The notes under the pieces were generated by a model that was not told where the DNA came from, searched no databases, and saw only the letters and a program-made list of their open reading frames with translations. From Bacteroidales bacterium UBA3754 (GTDB lineage: Bacteria; Bacteroidota; Bacteroidia; Bacteroidales; UBA1715), in NCBI GenBank assembly GCA_002371705.1, contig DFGI01000026.1, forward strand, positions 1 through 22,791: a stretch of 22,791 nucleotides of DNA, in the 5' to 3' direction. Below, one piece after another: positions 12,841 through 22,791 of the stretch. The translations under genes were made by a program, and so were the position numbers. Position 1 is the stretch's first letter, and each line of letters begins with the position of its first letter.

Positions 12841-15800
12841 CTATCGAATGATAGTAACATCGCCCTTAATATTGAGTATTCTATGCTCGCCAGTAGATGG
12901 GTCTATATCTTCGCAAGTAGCCTTACATTGATATACATACACATCTTGTTTGCTGATAGAGCCTTTATACACACCGTCCCATTCTTCGGCAATGTCTTGT
13001 GTTGACCACAAAAGCGTTCCCCAACGATTGTAAATTCTCAATTCATATCCACTTTCAAGAACACCTTCCTTAAATACAGGATAGAATGTGTTATTTTCCG
13101 ACAAATCAGGTGTGAACGCATTCGGGAATGTCATACCGCAATTTGGATTTGGAACAACCTTCAACGGTTTTGATACCACATTGTTACATCCCCACATATT
13201 TTCCACAACCATCAACGATACCATAAAATCGCCAACTTCGTCGTATTTATAAATGGCATCCTTAGTATTTTCGGTATAAACACCATCGCCAATGAAATCC
13301 CAGTAGAAATCGTAGCTGTCGGCATTCTTCGTTGTGTTTGTAAATGTTACTTCCTTATCAACGAAAATGCTGTCGGTGTGACGAATACGACCTTCGTTCT
13401 TGAAATAAACATCTTCAGTAGCCTGATATGTAAAGTCTGCCAATGGTATTCTATGAATAAATACTGGCAACGTATCGGTTACCGCACAAGAGCCACCAGC
13501 ATCGGCATTTGCCACATGCAATACTACAGAATCCCGACCTACTTTATTCCATTGGATTGTAGCCATGTCGCTCACTGGATACGAAATGTTCGTCAATGCG
13601 CCGTAACCATCAAGAACTTCCCAAGAGTATGCCAACCGCATTGAAGGTATATTATTGATAGCCTCGTAGTTAGCGTATTCACCAACGCATACGTGAGTCT
13701 TACCTTCTATGTCGATGTCAGGAACAGGAGTTACATATACCCGTCTCTTTTCTCCTTCAATATCGCGGTCGCCTTTTGGATATACGTTCACGGTAATTGT
13801 AGTATTTTCGGTGCTTTCCCAAAGCACATCAATACGTGATGCTGTTGGGTCACCCAAAATAGTTCCACCTGTTACTTCCCACCAATACAATGAACCTTTC
13901 GGGTACGTAATGCTGGTTGAATACGTTGCCGTAGTATTTTCACACACATTTGGTCCAATGATTACAGGAATTGGTTGTTTCACAATTTCAATATCACGGC
14001 TTGTTTTCGTGTAGCAACCGTATTCGTCAGTTACTTCGTAGGTCAACGTCAATGGTTTGATTTCTTCTGTAGTGAAGATGTTGGTGCGTTGTGCCGCAGT
14101 GTTTCCAATCATCACTTCTGGACTTACCGTCCATTTGTGGGAAATGAATTCGACATCTTCATCCGACGAAGGATTACCATCAACGACAAGGTAATCAGAC
14201 TTGTTTCCTCGGCTTGTATAGTACAAGCCATTCCATTCAGGAGAAACAATTATCGAAGCCTTTGGCAATTGATGTACACGAACTTTAAACGTTACATCAT
14301 CGTAGAAACCTGTAGATTCATTATACACATGCAAATTGTAGATGGTTTGCGGTTTTGTTGGAGTAATCAACAAGTTAATGTCGCTACCCAATTCATTTCG
14401 CTCGTCATCAGTCCATTTGTATGAAAGTTTACTGATACTTTCTTCGTTACCCGAAATAAAGATTGGAATCAAATATGTTGATTCTCCTTGACAAAGTTCA
14501 ACTCCCTTATCTGTCAAACATACCACAGATTCATCAACCAATTCGTTTGGAGCGACCTCAACTTCAGTACCATCGCACAATCTACGCAATTGAGGCAAAA
14601 TCATCTCGGTTTGCAAACGGATTAATGCTGAGTCAACGCAACCATACTTATCGGTAATTTGATAAATAAAGTCAGTCGTTTGGTTAATTTTACCTGTCGT
14701 CACCACTTGTTCGTTAGCACCCGATGCAATGTTATTTGCAAGCGGTTCAGTCCATTTATGCGTGTATGGGCCTGTGGTTTCTTTGATAATTTGACCAGTC
14801 AACTGAACGTTCGACATAAAATCAGCTTCCTTGATTGGCGAACCATCAATATCAACTTTTGGATTTGGTTTCACCTCAACATTGAATACCTTTTCATCAC
14901 TACAATACATATCGCCGGCAATCACGCTCACCTCGTATGTACCTTCTTTCACAAAGTTGAACTTGGTGTCCTTTGTATTCTTTGGTGATACACTACCAAT
15001 CCATGAGTATGAAGTTGGATTACCTTCGAGTATCTTCGCTGTGATTTCCAAATCAGTGCTTGCACAAGCAATTTGGTCTGGAATATCGGCAAGTTTAACA
15101 GCAGGATAAACCATCACCGAAGTTTCATCAACACGAGGACAACCATAATCATCGTCGGTAATTGTGTACTCCAACGTATAAGTGCCAGTCTTTGGTGCAT
15201 TGAATATTGAACGGGTCACAACAGATTGGTCGGTGATGTACTTCATTCCTGTTCCACCAACCCATTCCATAGTAAATGAACCTGGAATTCCGTCTTTATT
15301 AATATCCAATGTCAAATCTGCTTCAGCACAAACAGTATATTTTGGATCAAGTTTCAATGTTGGCAACGGTTTGATTGTTATTGCAGCATCATCGGAACTT
15401 TGACATCCGTGGTCGTCAGTGATAACAACCGTAGCCATCAACATAATTGATTCTTCGGTGTCGATTGTAAATTTCGCAACATTATCCTGTGGCTGAAGTT
15501 CATCAAATCCGCTCCACGTATATTTGAATGGAGCCAAACCAGTGTTGCCCGGTTCTGCGGTAATTGAACCTTCGTCATTCGAGCAAACGGCCATATCGTT
15601 GATTGTTACCGATGGTAGTGGATCAACATTCACCGTGATAGGCAATATAGTATTACAACCGATGGAATCAGTAACTTTCAATGTAACTGTCTGCGCACCT
15701 GTAACTTGAGAGTTGCTAAATGCGTATGTCTCTTTTGTAATCACAAGTGGGCTTTCTTCTTCGGTCCATTCATACGAATATGGAGTGAAACCTCCAGAAA

Positions 15801-18800
15801 CCTGTGGCACTATTGATTTTACAGCATTTTGACAAACACGCAAGTCTGTGCCACCAATAATCGTAATCGCAGGATTGTCATATACGGTTATCACTTTCTT
15901 GTCAGATGTTGGGTCAAACGTTTTTTCGCCAACACAGCTCAATTCCACTTGATATGTACCAGCTGCATCAACATCGATTGTTTTTTCAGTAGAAATTACT
16001 GTTGAAGCATCTTTCAAATTAACCCATTTGTAACGGTAATCACCTGTACCACCTGAAGGCAAAGCCTCCAAAGTAACCGTTTCGCCAGCACACAAACTGT
16101 CTCGCTGAACAATTGTAACTTTCAATGGTTGACCAATTACCGTAACAATCACCTCATCGGAATTTGAACAAGATTTTCTATCCGTTACAGTCAAGGTATA
16201 TACAGTAGTTTCCAACAAGTTACCTTTTGGATTTTGCAAAATCGGACTTGTGATAAGCGAATCGGCTGGACTCCACAAGTACGTATAATCTGGTGTACCA
16301 CCGCTTGCACTACCCGACAATTCAAAATCTTCACGCCAATTCACTGTGAAATCCTCACCAGCATTTGCCTTTGGCAATTCAAGACCTTTAATAGCAATAG
16401 TGTCGGTTCCAACGCAACCTTTACCATCGGTAATCATCACACCAATAGTAAACACACCCGTTCCCGTTTGTGTATATGTTGGTTGTTCCACATCGGTACT
16501 GCTCAACTGAGTTGTATCGCGGTACCATTTAATAGAATATGTTGGAGTATTTTTAAATGTCACTGTTGGCGACAATGTTTGAGTACCACCAGCACAAACC
16601 TCACCTTGACCATCAATAGTTACCTGAGGCAACGGCAACGCTGTTACATATCCCGAGGTATAACCTTTACAAGTTGTCTTATTATCAGTAACATTCAATT
16701 CCACTTTATAATCTTGCGGAGTTACAGCACCAACCTTTTCCGGCAAGCGCACTTTTACCGAACTTGTATTGTCTGGACCAATGAAACCAATTGGCGATGA
16801 CCAACTGTAAGAAACATCAGTTGATGATGCATTTGCTGCCAACGTAATGGTATCGTTTGCACAACCAGTTGGATCTTTCGTAATAAAGTCAACTATTGGA
16901 AGTGGATTTACCACAAATGTGCCAGTTGCCTCAGCTGACTCACAACCAGAATTTGATGTTACACGAACCGTAACTGTCTTAGTACCAGCCGTTGACACAT
17001 CCAACATTGGATTTGGTTCATACGGACTATCAACGCCAGTCCATTCGTAAGAATATGTTACTGATGGGTCGTTACCAGGAATTGAAGGCGTTGCACTAAT
17101 TTGAATACCACCCTCTTGTACACAAATCTTATCCTTTGGATTGACCTCAACCGTAGGACGTGGATTTACACGAATCGAAACCTCATCTGATGTATCCTTA
17201 CAAGAATTTTGGTCTGTCATTATTACTTTGAAGCGATGAGAACCGTATACATTCGACGCAAATTTCGGATTCGAAATGTTTGTTGCCGACAATGCCGACA
17301 AACTTTCCTGCGACTCCCATGTGTATTTCGCATTCACTGAACTACCTTTTATAATGGTAGTGCTGAACTGAATGCTGTCGCCAACGCAAGTCATTTGTTT
17401 AGCAATTTGTGCCGAAATCTCAGGTTTCTGGAACACTTGCGCAGTCACATTCTTGCTTGCCTTACATTTATTTTTATCTACAACGCTATACGTTAAATAA
17501 TATGTACCTTCAGTAGTTTTCTTGCTGACAACAGCTTTTGTCCCCGTCAACGATGATGTAAGCACTTCGGTATTGCCACTCCAAGTTGATTCATACGGAG
17601 CAGTTCCACTCGAAACTGAAGCCTCCAACTCCATACCTATACCCTCGCAGGCTTTATTATCAGCCAATGTGATAACTGGATTAGCATACACAGTTTGTAT
17701 TTTCTGTTCTGTTGCAACATTCTCTCCAGTCTTACCACCAACATCAGTTACCTTAACCGAAACAATAACATCTTTCGTTGGTTGTTTCAATACAACAACA
17801 GAATCATTCGTTTTTTCGTATGATGTATTTGATGGGTCAAATGTCCATTCATACGTGAACGGACCAACACCACCCACACGTTTTGCGTCAATTGTCACAT
17901 CAGTGCCAGCACAAACTGGTGTCAAATCCAATTTCACTTCTACTGGAACATACACATCCACAAGTACATCTGCTTCACCCGAACAACCTGTATTGGAATC
18001 GGTAACGTTAACTTTGAAATAAGTAGGACGAATCAATTCTTTTGTTTTCGGACTTAAAATGTTTGTGCTTTCCAACAATGTCGCATTTTCCCAATTCAAT
18101 TCTGTTGAGTTTTTCTCAACAACAGCCTGTGTCCAAGCATATGTATATGTGCCCGATGCTGGAGTTACTGTTCCCGATAACTGAGCTTGTTTCTTATCGC
18201 CACCATTCAACTGACCAGTTGTGTTCACCAACGTAACCTCAACTCTAGGATTAACTGTTACATTTACAGAATCGAAATTCTCGCAACCATCTTTTGTAAT
18301 GGTATAAAGGATTTTATACGTACCAGCACCTTCCGTTGGACTGAATACCGAACCAGAAACGCCGTCACCTGAATATACACCACCAGCAGGCGATGCATTC
18401 AAATCTTTCGAGCCTTCATCCTCACACATTTCAAAATCATTGAAAGTAATAGCTGGAACTGGAGTCACATTTACCGTAAGTGTAGCATACGACGGACAAC
18501 GTCCTTTTGCATCTTTTGAATCAGTTACTTCAGCATAAAATACTGTACCATCGGCAACTGGAATTTTTGAATCCGAACCGCCAATTTTCTGGGTGTAGTT
18601 CTTATCCTTGTACCACGTAACTTTTGCTTTTGTATCATCAGTAATATTCTTCCGTTCATCATCGAGAACTATCATACCTTGCACGCCCGAACCAATGCCA
18701 TGAACCTGACATTTCTTGATGGTTGCATCGTGAACCTCAGGAATAGTTGCCACATTCACTGTTAACATACCCAACTGCGTTTCGTCGCACTCATCTTGTA

Positions 18801-21756
18801 CTGATACATAGAATATATGTTCACCCGATTCCATTTGTACGAATTGAGGATTCTCTATTTCTTTAGTCATCGCAGCATCTTCGTACCATACACGGGTTGC
18901 AATCATTGCACCACCTGTCGCGTAATTGTAGCGAGTCAAATCAAATTCCTCAACACGACTACCTGTCACACACGTATCTTCCAACTGAACCATACGTTTT
19001 TCACGTCCAGGGTTACGAACCGACAGATATACCATAGTAGTATCGGAACGGGTTACGTCGAAATAGTTCCACACAATTGCATACAACGAATCACCATCGG
19101 TAACCGTGTATTTTTTAGAATCATCTTCGGTATTCAAAACCTCAATACGATCCTTGGTGAAATATTTAATATTATCAATATAATATCCATAATACTTACC
19201 ATTTCTTTCATACCAACTATCGCAATACACGCGAATTCTGAACGTATCAATTCTACTTAATTGGTCTTTGTAATCATCCATATCAAGTTCCACGTGTTTC
19301 CAATCAGCCGTATAAGTTGTATCGGCTTTATTGTTTACTTTGTTAAATGGTTCCAACGTTGTCACCCATTGTGAAACAGATTGACCTGAACGAGAAACCA
19401 TATCTACATATACTCGATGTTCCTTCACCCCATTGTTTTCCAAATACGTACTGTCGTAGCGAATATCGAATGATATTTTATCAGTCTTGTCAAGTGTTAA
19501 ATCCGATGCAGAAACATCCAACGTCAAGAACACACTTTTCTGACTATCGCCTCCCGAAGCGCCAGTATATTTATCGGACCACGTTTCACCTGTTTTTCTT
19601 AAATAACCGACATTGTCTGATGAATTTTCATCGTCAATTCTTGGATTTGCCACTGTGCTATAAGAGCCATTAAATGCGACTGCTTTTGCTGGACGATTAA
19701 CCTCAGCATCCTCAACAATCACCGTATCGGCAGACACAAATTTATTGAAATGGTCAACATAAAAACCTGTAATCAAACCGTTCTTGCCGACAATTGTATC
19801 GTTCAAGTTGAACAAATCATAATACTGACTCATATCATTGTCAGGCGAGAGTCCTGGAGTGTAGCAAACAGTATCGTGAACATTGTGTAAATCAACATCT
19901 TCCACAATTTTAATCAACACACTACGTTCCACATCATCATAACATTCAGTTGTGATAGTTGCCACATATTTGTAGATACCCAAACCATCAATAATAGCGA
20001 ATGGATTTTCCACATTTGGATTGTTCAAATAATATGGAGAATCAAGCAAATCCCAATCGTGACCATTCCACATATAGCCAACCCACTTAAATTTATAACC
20101 ACCATCGGCAAGCAAGCTGACTTTTGTTCCACGAACTATAGTGATGCTGGTATCGTTGTTATTTACAATCTTCGCATTCGGGAAGTTATCGCTAAAACGA
20201 GAGAAATACCCATACATAGACCCCATCAAACGATATGGTTCGCTATCGCTCCATTTGTGTGCTGCAGAGTTCATCATACCCATGTGGAACAACGAAGTCT
20301 TGTTTTGAATATAATACGCTCCTTCTGGCATCTCACTTTGAGAGAAATAAACTCTGGCAACTTTCCAATCCGAACCTTCAATTTGCACAGGAGTAAACGT
20401 TGCTGATTCTATCGCATCTGATTTTTGACCATTTATCAAAAAGTCATGTTCACCATCACCTTTCACCATCAAGTTCATATAGAATTCCTGATCTTGTTCC
20501 GAACCGTATGTTCTCACAAAACCAACTTTGTAAGAACCTGTACACATTTCAACCGATGGCAACAATGCACCTGCAACCTCGCACTTGTAACCAGAAACTT
20601 GGAATGCATACACGGGATTATTCGCACGAATGAACGTATAAACATCATTTGGATCAAGTTCTACAGAAACTGTTTCGCCTTTGTTCAACGTCGAACCATA
20701 TGAAGCACCATTTACGGTGAATGTTGTACCATCTTCTATAGCAGTTATAGCAACAATCTCCTTGAAATCAACGCCTTTGTTTTGGCTACTTTGACTTGCA
20801 GATTTAAAACCTTGTCCTTGAACAACTGCATAATCACGTCCAACAACAGAAACTGGCACGATTTGGTCACCCACGTAATCCTCGCAGTCGCCCGATTTTG
20901 TGTAATAATCAGGATATGCAGAATCCTCACCGATAGTTACCGCAATAGGTTTTGTGGCAGTAATGTGCGTTCCCGACATACGAGCTGCAAGATTTTGTCC
21001 GTATGCACGAACCACGTAGGTCTGACCACGGTTCAATCTTACACTAACACTTTCACCTTTCGCACCGCCAACGGTTCTTGTTGTTGGAGTAATTGTAACG
21101 ACCGTATTATTTTGCGTTGCAACAACAACAAGGTATGAATATGCAGGGTCAGAAAGTTTATTTTCTTTCACACCACCACAATTCGGGCAATCATCTGTCA
21201 CTTCTTCTTCACCAAACCCACGATTATGATACGTATCGTTAGTCATTTTATTCTGGAAGGGAGCATAGAACTCTTTACCAAGTGCGTTCTGTCCTTTCAA
21301 TGAGAAAATATCGGTATTCAACACCGAAGCAATTTCGTAATATGCGGTTATCAACGCATTTGAACGAATGTAGATACCTTTATTTTCAACAATTTGTTGC
21401 GTATTGCTACATTGAATTTCATCGATAATCTCAGTCAAATCAACAGTTTCTGTACTATTTGCATCAATATGCAATTTTGCGATTGTCTTACCTGTTGCTG
21501 GCAACGTAACCATCACATCGGCATCAGCATCTTGCGTAGCCAAACGCAAATACACAGGACGACCACCAGTTTTGTATTGATATTCTTTCGGCCATTGCGG
21601 AGCATGGTCAATATTTGCATACGGAGCCGCAAACCAAAACTCGAAATCAACCTGGGCATAACCAGCTATAACTGAACCCATTAAACAAATGATTCCCAAT
21701 AAGAATCGCTTAAAACATAACGATGAGAACATAGTATTTTTGTGTTTGATATTCAT
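12841..21756 (-). CDS. giant T9SS-exported surface protein with Ig/PKD-like repeats and type B sorting domain
   Basis: About 2971 residues. The ATG at 21756 is chosen; a TTG at 21774 and an ATG at 21732 are alternatives, all giving the signal peptide FKRFLLGIICLMGSVIAGYA before QVDFEFWFAAP. The first ~550 residues resemble the IgGFc-binding N-terminal domain (SYLVVVATQNNTVVTITPT, MSGTHITATKPIAVTIGED). Near residues 690-900 is a jelly-roll-like stretch (FLTLDVSASDLTLDKTDKIS … DSWYERNGKYYGYYIDNIKY). From ~1030 to ~2780 are about 19 Ig/PKD/SprB-type units of 70-110 residues, most opening LPxVxI followed by a conserved Cys (VCAG, TCVG, ICVQ). A PKD domain (YDFYWDFIGDGVYTENT) precedes the C-terminal CHU_C domain: FPNAFTPD, YELRIYNRWGTLLWST, EWDGVYKG, QDVYVYQC, and final GDVTIIR. 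That domain directs T9SS secretion and cell-surface anchoring. Likely an adhesin; the ligand is unknown. No exact promoter box was found upstream. Confidence 0.93.
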   Translation of the reverse strand: MNIKHKNTMFSSLCFKRFLLGIICLMGSVIAGYAQVDFEFWFAAPYANIDHAPQWPKEYQYKTGGRPVYLRLATQDADADVMVTLPATGKTIAKLHIDANSTETVDLTEIIDEIQCSNTQQIVENKGIYIRSNALITAYYEIASVLNTDIFSLKGQNALGKEFYAPFQNKMTNDTYHNRGFGEEEVTDDCPNCGGVKENKLSDPAYSYLVVVATQNNTVVTITPTTRTVGGAKGESVSVRLNRGQTYVVRAYGQNLAARMSGTHITATKPIAVTIGEDSAYPDYYTKSGDCEDYVGDQIVPVSVVGRDYAVVQGQGFKSASQSSQNKGVDFKEIVAITAIEDGTTFTVNGASYGSTLNKGETVSVELDPNDVYTFIRANNPVYAFQVSGYKCEVAGALLPSVEMCTGSYKVGFVRTYGSEQDQEFYMNLMVKGDGEHDFLINGQKSDAIESATFTPVQIEGSDWKVARVYFSQSEMPEGAYYIQNKTSLFHMGMMNSAAHKWSDSEPYRLMGSMYGYFSRFSDNFPNAKIVNNNDTSITIVRGTKVSLLADGGYKFKWVGYMWNGHDWDLLDSPYYLNNPNVENPFAIIDGLGIYKYVATITTECYDDVERSVLIKIVEDVDLHNVHDTVCYTPGLSPDNDMSQYYDLFNLNDTIVGKNGLITGFYVDHFNKFVSADTVIVEDAEVNRPAKAVAFNGSYSTVANPRIDDENSSDNVGYLRKTGETWSDKYTGASGGDSQKSVFLTLDVSASDLTLDKTDKISFDIRYDSTYLENNGVKEHRVYVDMVSRSGQSVSQWVTTLEPFNKVNNKADTTYTADWKHVELDMDDYKDQLSRIDTFRIRVYCDSWYERNGKYYGYYIDNIKYFTKDRIEVLNTEDDSKKYTVTDGDSLYAIVWNYFDVTRSDTTMVYLSVRNPGREKRMVQLEDTCVTGSRVEEFDLTRYNYATGGAMIATRVWYEDAAMTKEIENPQFVQMESGEHIFYVSVQDECDETQLGMLTVNVATIPEVHDATIKKCQVHGIGSGVQGMIVLDDERKNITDDTKAKVTWYKDKNYTQKIGGSDSKIPVADGTVFYAEVTDSKDAKGRCPSYATLTVNVTPVPAITFNDFEMCEDEGSKDLNASPAGGVYSGDGVSGSVFSPTEGAGTYKILYTITKDGCENFDSVNVTVNPRVEVTLVNTTGQLNGGDKKQAQLSGTVTPASGTYTYAWTQAVVEKNSTELNWENATLLESTNILSPKTKELIRPTYFKVNVTDSNTGCSGEADVLVDVYVPVEVKLDLTPVCAGTDVTIDAKRVGGVGPFTYEWTFDPSNTSYEKTNDSVVVLKQPTKDVIVSVKVTDVGGKTGENVATEQKIQTVYANPVITLADNKACEGIGMELEASVSSGTAPYESTWSGNTEVLTSSLTGTKAVVSKKTTEGTYYLTYSVVDKNKCKASKNVTAQVFQKPEISAQIAKQMTCVGDSIQFSTTIIKGSSVNAKYTWESQESLSALSATNISNPKFASNVYGSHRFKVIMTDQNSCKDTSDEVSIRVNPRPTVEVNPKDKICVQEGGIQISATPSIPGNDPSVTYSYEWTGVDSPYEPNPMLDVSTAGTKTVTVRVTSNSGCESAEATGTFVVNPLPIVDFITKDPTGCANDTITLAANASSTDVSYSWSSPIGFIGPDNTSSVKVRLPEKVGAVTPQDYKVELNVTDNKTTCKGYTSGYVTALPLPQVTIDGQGEVCAGGTQTLSPTVTFKNTPTYSIKWYRDTTQLSSTDVEQPTYTQTGTGVFTIGVMITDGKGCVGTDTIAIKGLELPKANAGEDFTVNWREDFELSGSASGGTPDYTYLWSPADSLITSPILQNPKGNLLETTVYTLTVTDRKSCSNSDEVIVTVIGQPLKVTIVQRDSLCAGETVTLEALPSGGTGDYRYKWVNLKDASTVISTEKTIDVDAAGTYQVELSCVGEKTFDPTSDKKVITVYDNPAITIIGGTDLRVCQNAVKSIVPQVSGGFTPYSYEWTEEESPLVITKETYAFSNSQVTGAQTVTLKVTDSIGCNTILPITVNVDPLPSVTINDMAVCSNDEGSITAEPGNTGLAPFKYTWSGFDELQPQDNVAKFTIDTEESIMLMATVVITDDHGCQSSDDAAITIKPLPTLKLDPKYTVCAEADLTLDINKDGIPGSFTMEWVGGTGMKYITDQSVVTRSIFNAPKTGTYTLEYTITDDDYGCPRVDETSVMVYPAVKLADIPDQIACASTDLEITAKILEGNPTSYSWIGSVSPKNTKDTKFNFVKEGTYEVSVIAGDMYCSDEKVFNVEVKPNPKVDIDGSPIKEADFMSNVQLTGQIIKETTGPYTHKWTEPLANNIASGANEQVVTTGKINQTTDFIYQITDKYGCVDSALIRLQTEMILPQLRRLCDGTEVEVAPNELVDESVVCLTDKGVELCQGESTYLIPIFISGNEESISKLSYKWTDDERNELGSDINLLITPTKPQTIYNLHVYNESTGFYDDVTFKVRVHQLPKASIIVSPEWNGLYYTSRGNKSDYLVVDGNPSSDEDVEFISHKWTVSPEVMIGNTAAQRTNIFTTEEIKPLTLTYEVTDEYGCYTKTSRDIEIVKQPIPVIIGPNVCENTTATYSTSITYPKGSLYWWEVTGGTILGDPTASRIDVLWESTENTTITVNVYPKGDRDIEGEKRRVYVTPVPDIDIEGKTHVCVGEYANYEAINNIPSMRLAYSWEVLDGYGALTNISYPVSDMATIQWNKVGRDSVVLHVANADAGGSCAVTDTLPVFIHRIPLADFTYQATEDVYFKNEGRIRHTDSIFVDKEVTFTNTTKNADSYDFYWDFIGDGVYTENTKDAIYKYDEVGDFMVSLMVVENMWGCNNVVSKPLKVVPNPNCGMTFPNAFTPDLSENNTFYPVFKEGVLESGYELRIYNRWGTLLWSTQDIAEEWDGVYKGSISKQDVYVYQCKATCEDIDPSTGEHRILNIKGDVTIIR

Positions 21757-21888
21757 ACTTTTCGATATAGACAAATTTTCTACTACATAAGTTTCATAAA
21801 TCCGTCAAAATAACGAATTTTTAAGGAAAAAAACAAACAGATTTTGCCTTTTCCTATACGGAAAATGAATATACGGGTGAAAAATTTC

Positions 21889-21926
21889 TTAAAAAAAAAG
21901 AGAAACCCATTTCTGGATTTCTCTTT
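21889..21926 (-). terminator. Rho-independent terminator of rpoA-rplQ operon
   Basis: On the minus strand AAAGAGAAA(TCC) pairs with (GGG)TTTCTCTTT (21897-21908/21915-21926) and is followed by eight T residues. It lies 25 bp beyond the rplQ stop and closes the ribosomal operon before the giant gene. Confidence 0.85.
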
Positions 21927-21950
21927 CTGTAGGTGTCAACCTTGTGAGGA

Positions 21951-22469
21951 TTATTCAGCCTTTGCTTCTGAAGCCTCTGTAGTTTCCTCAACAACTTCAG
22001 CGTCTTTAACTTCCTCCGCTGCTGCTGTTTTAGCTGCTGTAGATTTTTTACGACTTCTGCGAACTGGAGCTTTCTTTTCAGGAGCGGCAGCTGCTTTCTT
22101 CGTATATACATCGTTGAAATCAACTAACTCAATCAAACACATTTCAGCTGCATCACCAAGGCGAGTACCAAGTTTAATGATTCTGGTGTAGCCACCTGGA
22201 CGGTCGCCAACCTTTGCCGAAATTTCACGGAACAATTCAGTCACAGCATATTTGTTCTGCAAGTAGCGGAACACCATACGGCGAGAGTGAGTTGTATCGT
22301 CTTTCGAGCGAGTGATAATTGGATCAACATATTTCTGTAAAGCTTTTGCTTTTGCTACAGTTGTTTTGATTCTTTTGTGCATGATTAGGGAAGTTGCCAT
22401 ATTCGACAACATTGCCAATCTATGTTCGTGCGTTCTACCTAAATGGTTTACTTTTCTTCCGTGTCTCAT
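21951..22469 (-). CDS. rplQ: 50S ribosomal protein L17 with acidic/Ala-rich tail
   Basis: A 172-residue protein of the large ribosomal subunit, lining the peptide exit side. The N-terminus MRHGRKVNHLGRTHEHRLAM and the segment SLIMHKRIKTTVAKAKALQ are diagnostic. The universal L17 fold ends near residue 120 (ELVDFNDVYTKK). About 50 further residues rich in Ala, Lys, Glu and Val follow, a tail seen in several Bacteroidota L17 proteins but absent from E. coli. It follows rpoA after 6 bp in the usual bacterial order. Confidence 0.97.
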   Translation of the reverse strand: MRHGRKVNHLGRTHEHRLAMLSNMATSLIMHKRIKTTVAKAKALQKYVDPIITRSKDDTTHSRRMVFRYLQNKYAVTELFREISAKVGDRPGGYTRIIKLGTRLGDAAEMCLIELVDFNDVYTKKAAAAPEKKAPVRRSRKKSTAAKTAAAEEVKDAEVVEETTEASEAKAE

Positions 22470-22475
22470 CTCTTT

Positions 22476-22791
22476 CTATTCTTTATCCAATTTGTACTTT
22501 GCAATATCCATACCGAAGTTCAAGTTCAATGATTCCAATAACTCATCCAACTCGGTAAGCGATTTTTTACCAAAATTTCTAAATTTAAGCAAGTCGTTTT
22601 TGTTGAATTGAACCAATTCGCCCAATGTTTCAACGTCGGCTGCCTTCAAGCAGTTCAATGCTCTCACAGACAAGTCCATATCAACCAAACGAGATTTAAG
22701 CAACTGGCGCATATGAAGGATTTCCTCATCGAATTCTTCGTTTCCGAACTTGTCATCAGCATCCAATGTAATCTTCTCGTCAGAGAACAAC
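22476..22791 (-). CDS. rpoA: RNA polymerase subunit alpha, C-terminal part (partial)
   Basis: The gene runs off the window's right edge, so only the last ~104 codons are present. These include the hinge (FSDEKITLDADDKFGNEEFD) and the alpha C-terminal domain, with SVRALNCLKAADVETLGELV and KFRNFGKKSLTELDELL. This domain binds UP-element DNA and activators. The true start lies outside the window. The stop at 22476-22478 is 6 bp before rplQ. Confidence 0.97.
   Translation of the reverse strand, partial: LFSDEKITLDADDKFGNEEFDEEILHMRQLLKSRLVDMDLSVRALNCLKAADVETLGELVQFNKNDLLKFRNFGKKSLTELDELLESLNLNFGMDIAKYKLDKE

Overview
The window looks like chromosome of a member of the Bacteroidota, most likely order Bacteroidales. 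The evidence is: AT-rich DNA; promoter boxes of the TAnnTTTG type rather than TATAAT; few Shine-Dalgarno sequences; lipoproteins with a BACON domain; and a nearly 9-kb gene ending in the gliding-motility/CHU_C type sorting domain used by the type IX secretion system (T9SS).

Layout. (1) 1-1130 is a tRNA cluster: Asn(GTT) cut by the window edge, an aberrant tRNA-like gene, Ser(TGA), Ser(GCT) and Gly(TCC). Between the first two tRNAs lies about 640 bp without coding content, rich in possible helices and flanked by a 9-bp near-direct repeat; it may be a large structured RNA. (2) 1083-5839 is a 4.6-kb accessory island bounded by two ~90-bp direct copies of the tRNA-Gly 3' half plus its terminator. 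Inside are a BACON lipoprotein, an orphan PD-(D/E)XK nuclease-like protein, a small lipoprotein, the tail of a broken HU gene, a SAM methyltransferase and a gene remnant. Four copies of a ~33-bp repeat lie between genes. No integrase is visible. (3) 5855-9764 is conserved housekeeping: a glycosyltransferase directly coupled to holA (DNA polymerase III delta) on the minus strand; divergently, an HsdR-N domain protein and tilS. (4) 9793-12770 carries a ClC chloride channel with CBS domains and a flippase-like (YbhN family) membrane protein. (5) 12841-21756 encodes a ~2970-residue secreted protein made of an IgGFc-binding-like head, a jelly-roll-like region, about 19 Ig/PKD-like repeats and a type B T9SS sorting domain. 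(6) 21951-22791 is the end of the ribosomal protein operon, rplQ and the 3' part of rpoA.

Regions 3, 4 and 6 are ordinary core genome. The unexplained signals are the non-coding block in the tRNA cluster, the tRNA-Gly-flanked island with its interspersed repeat, and the terminator hairpin in the BACON gene leader. Nothing here was searched against a database; family names come from motif recognition.
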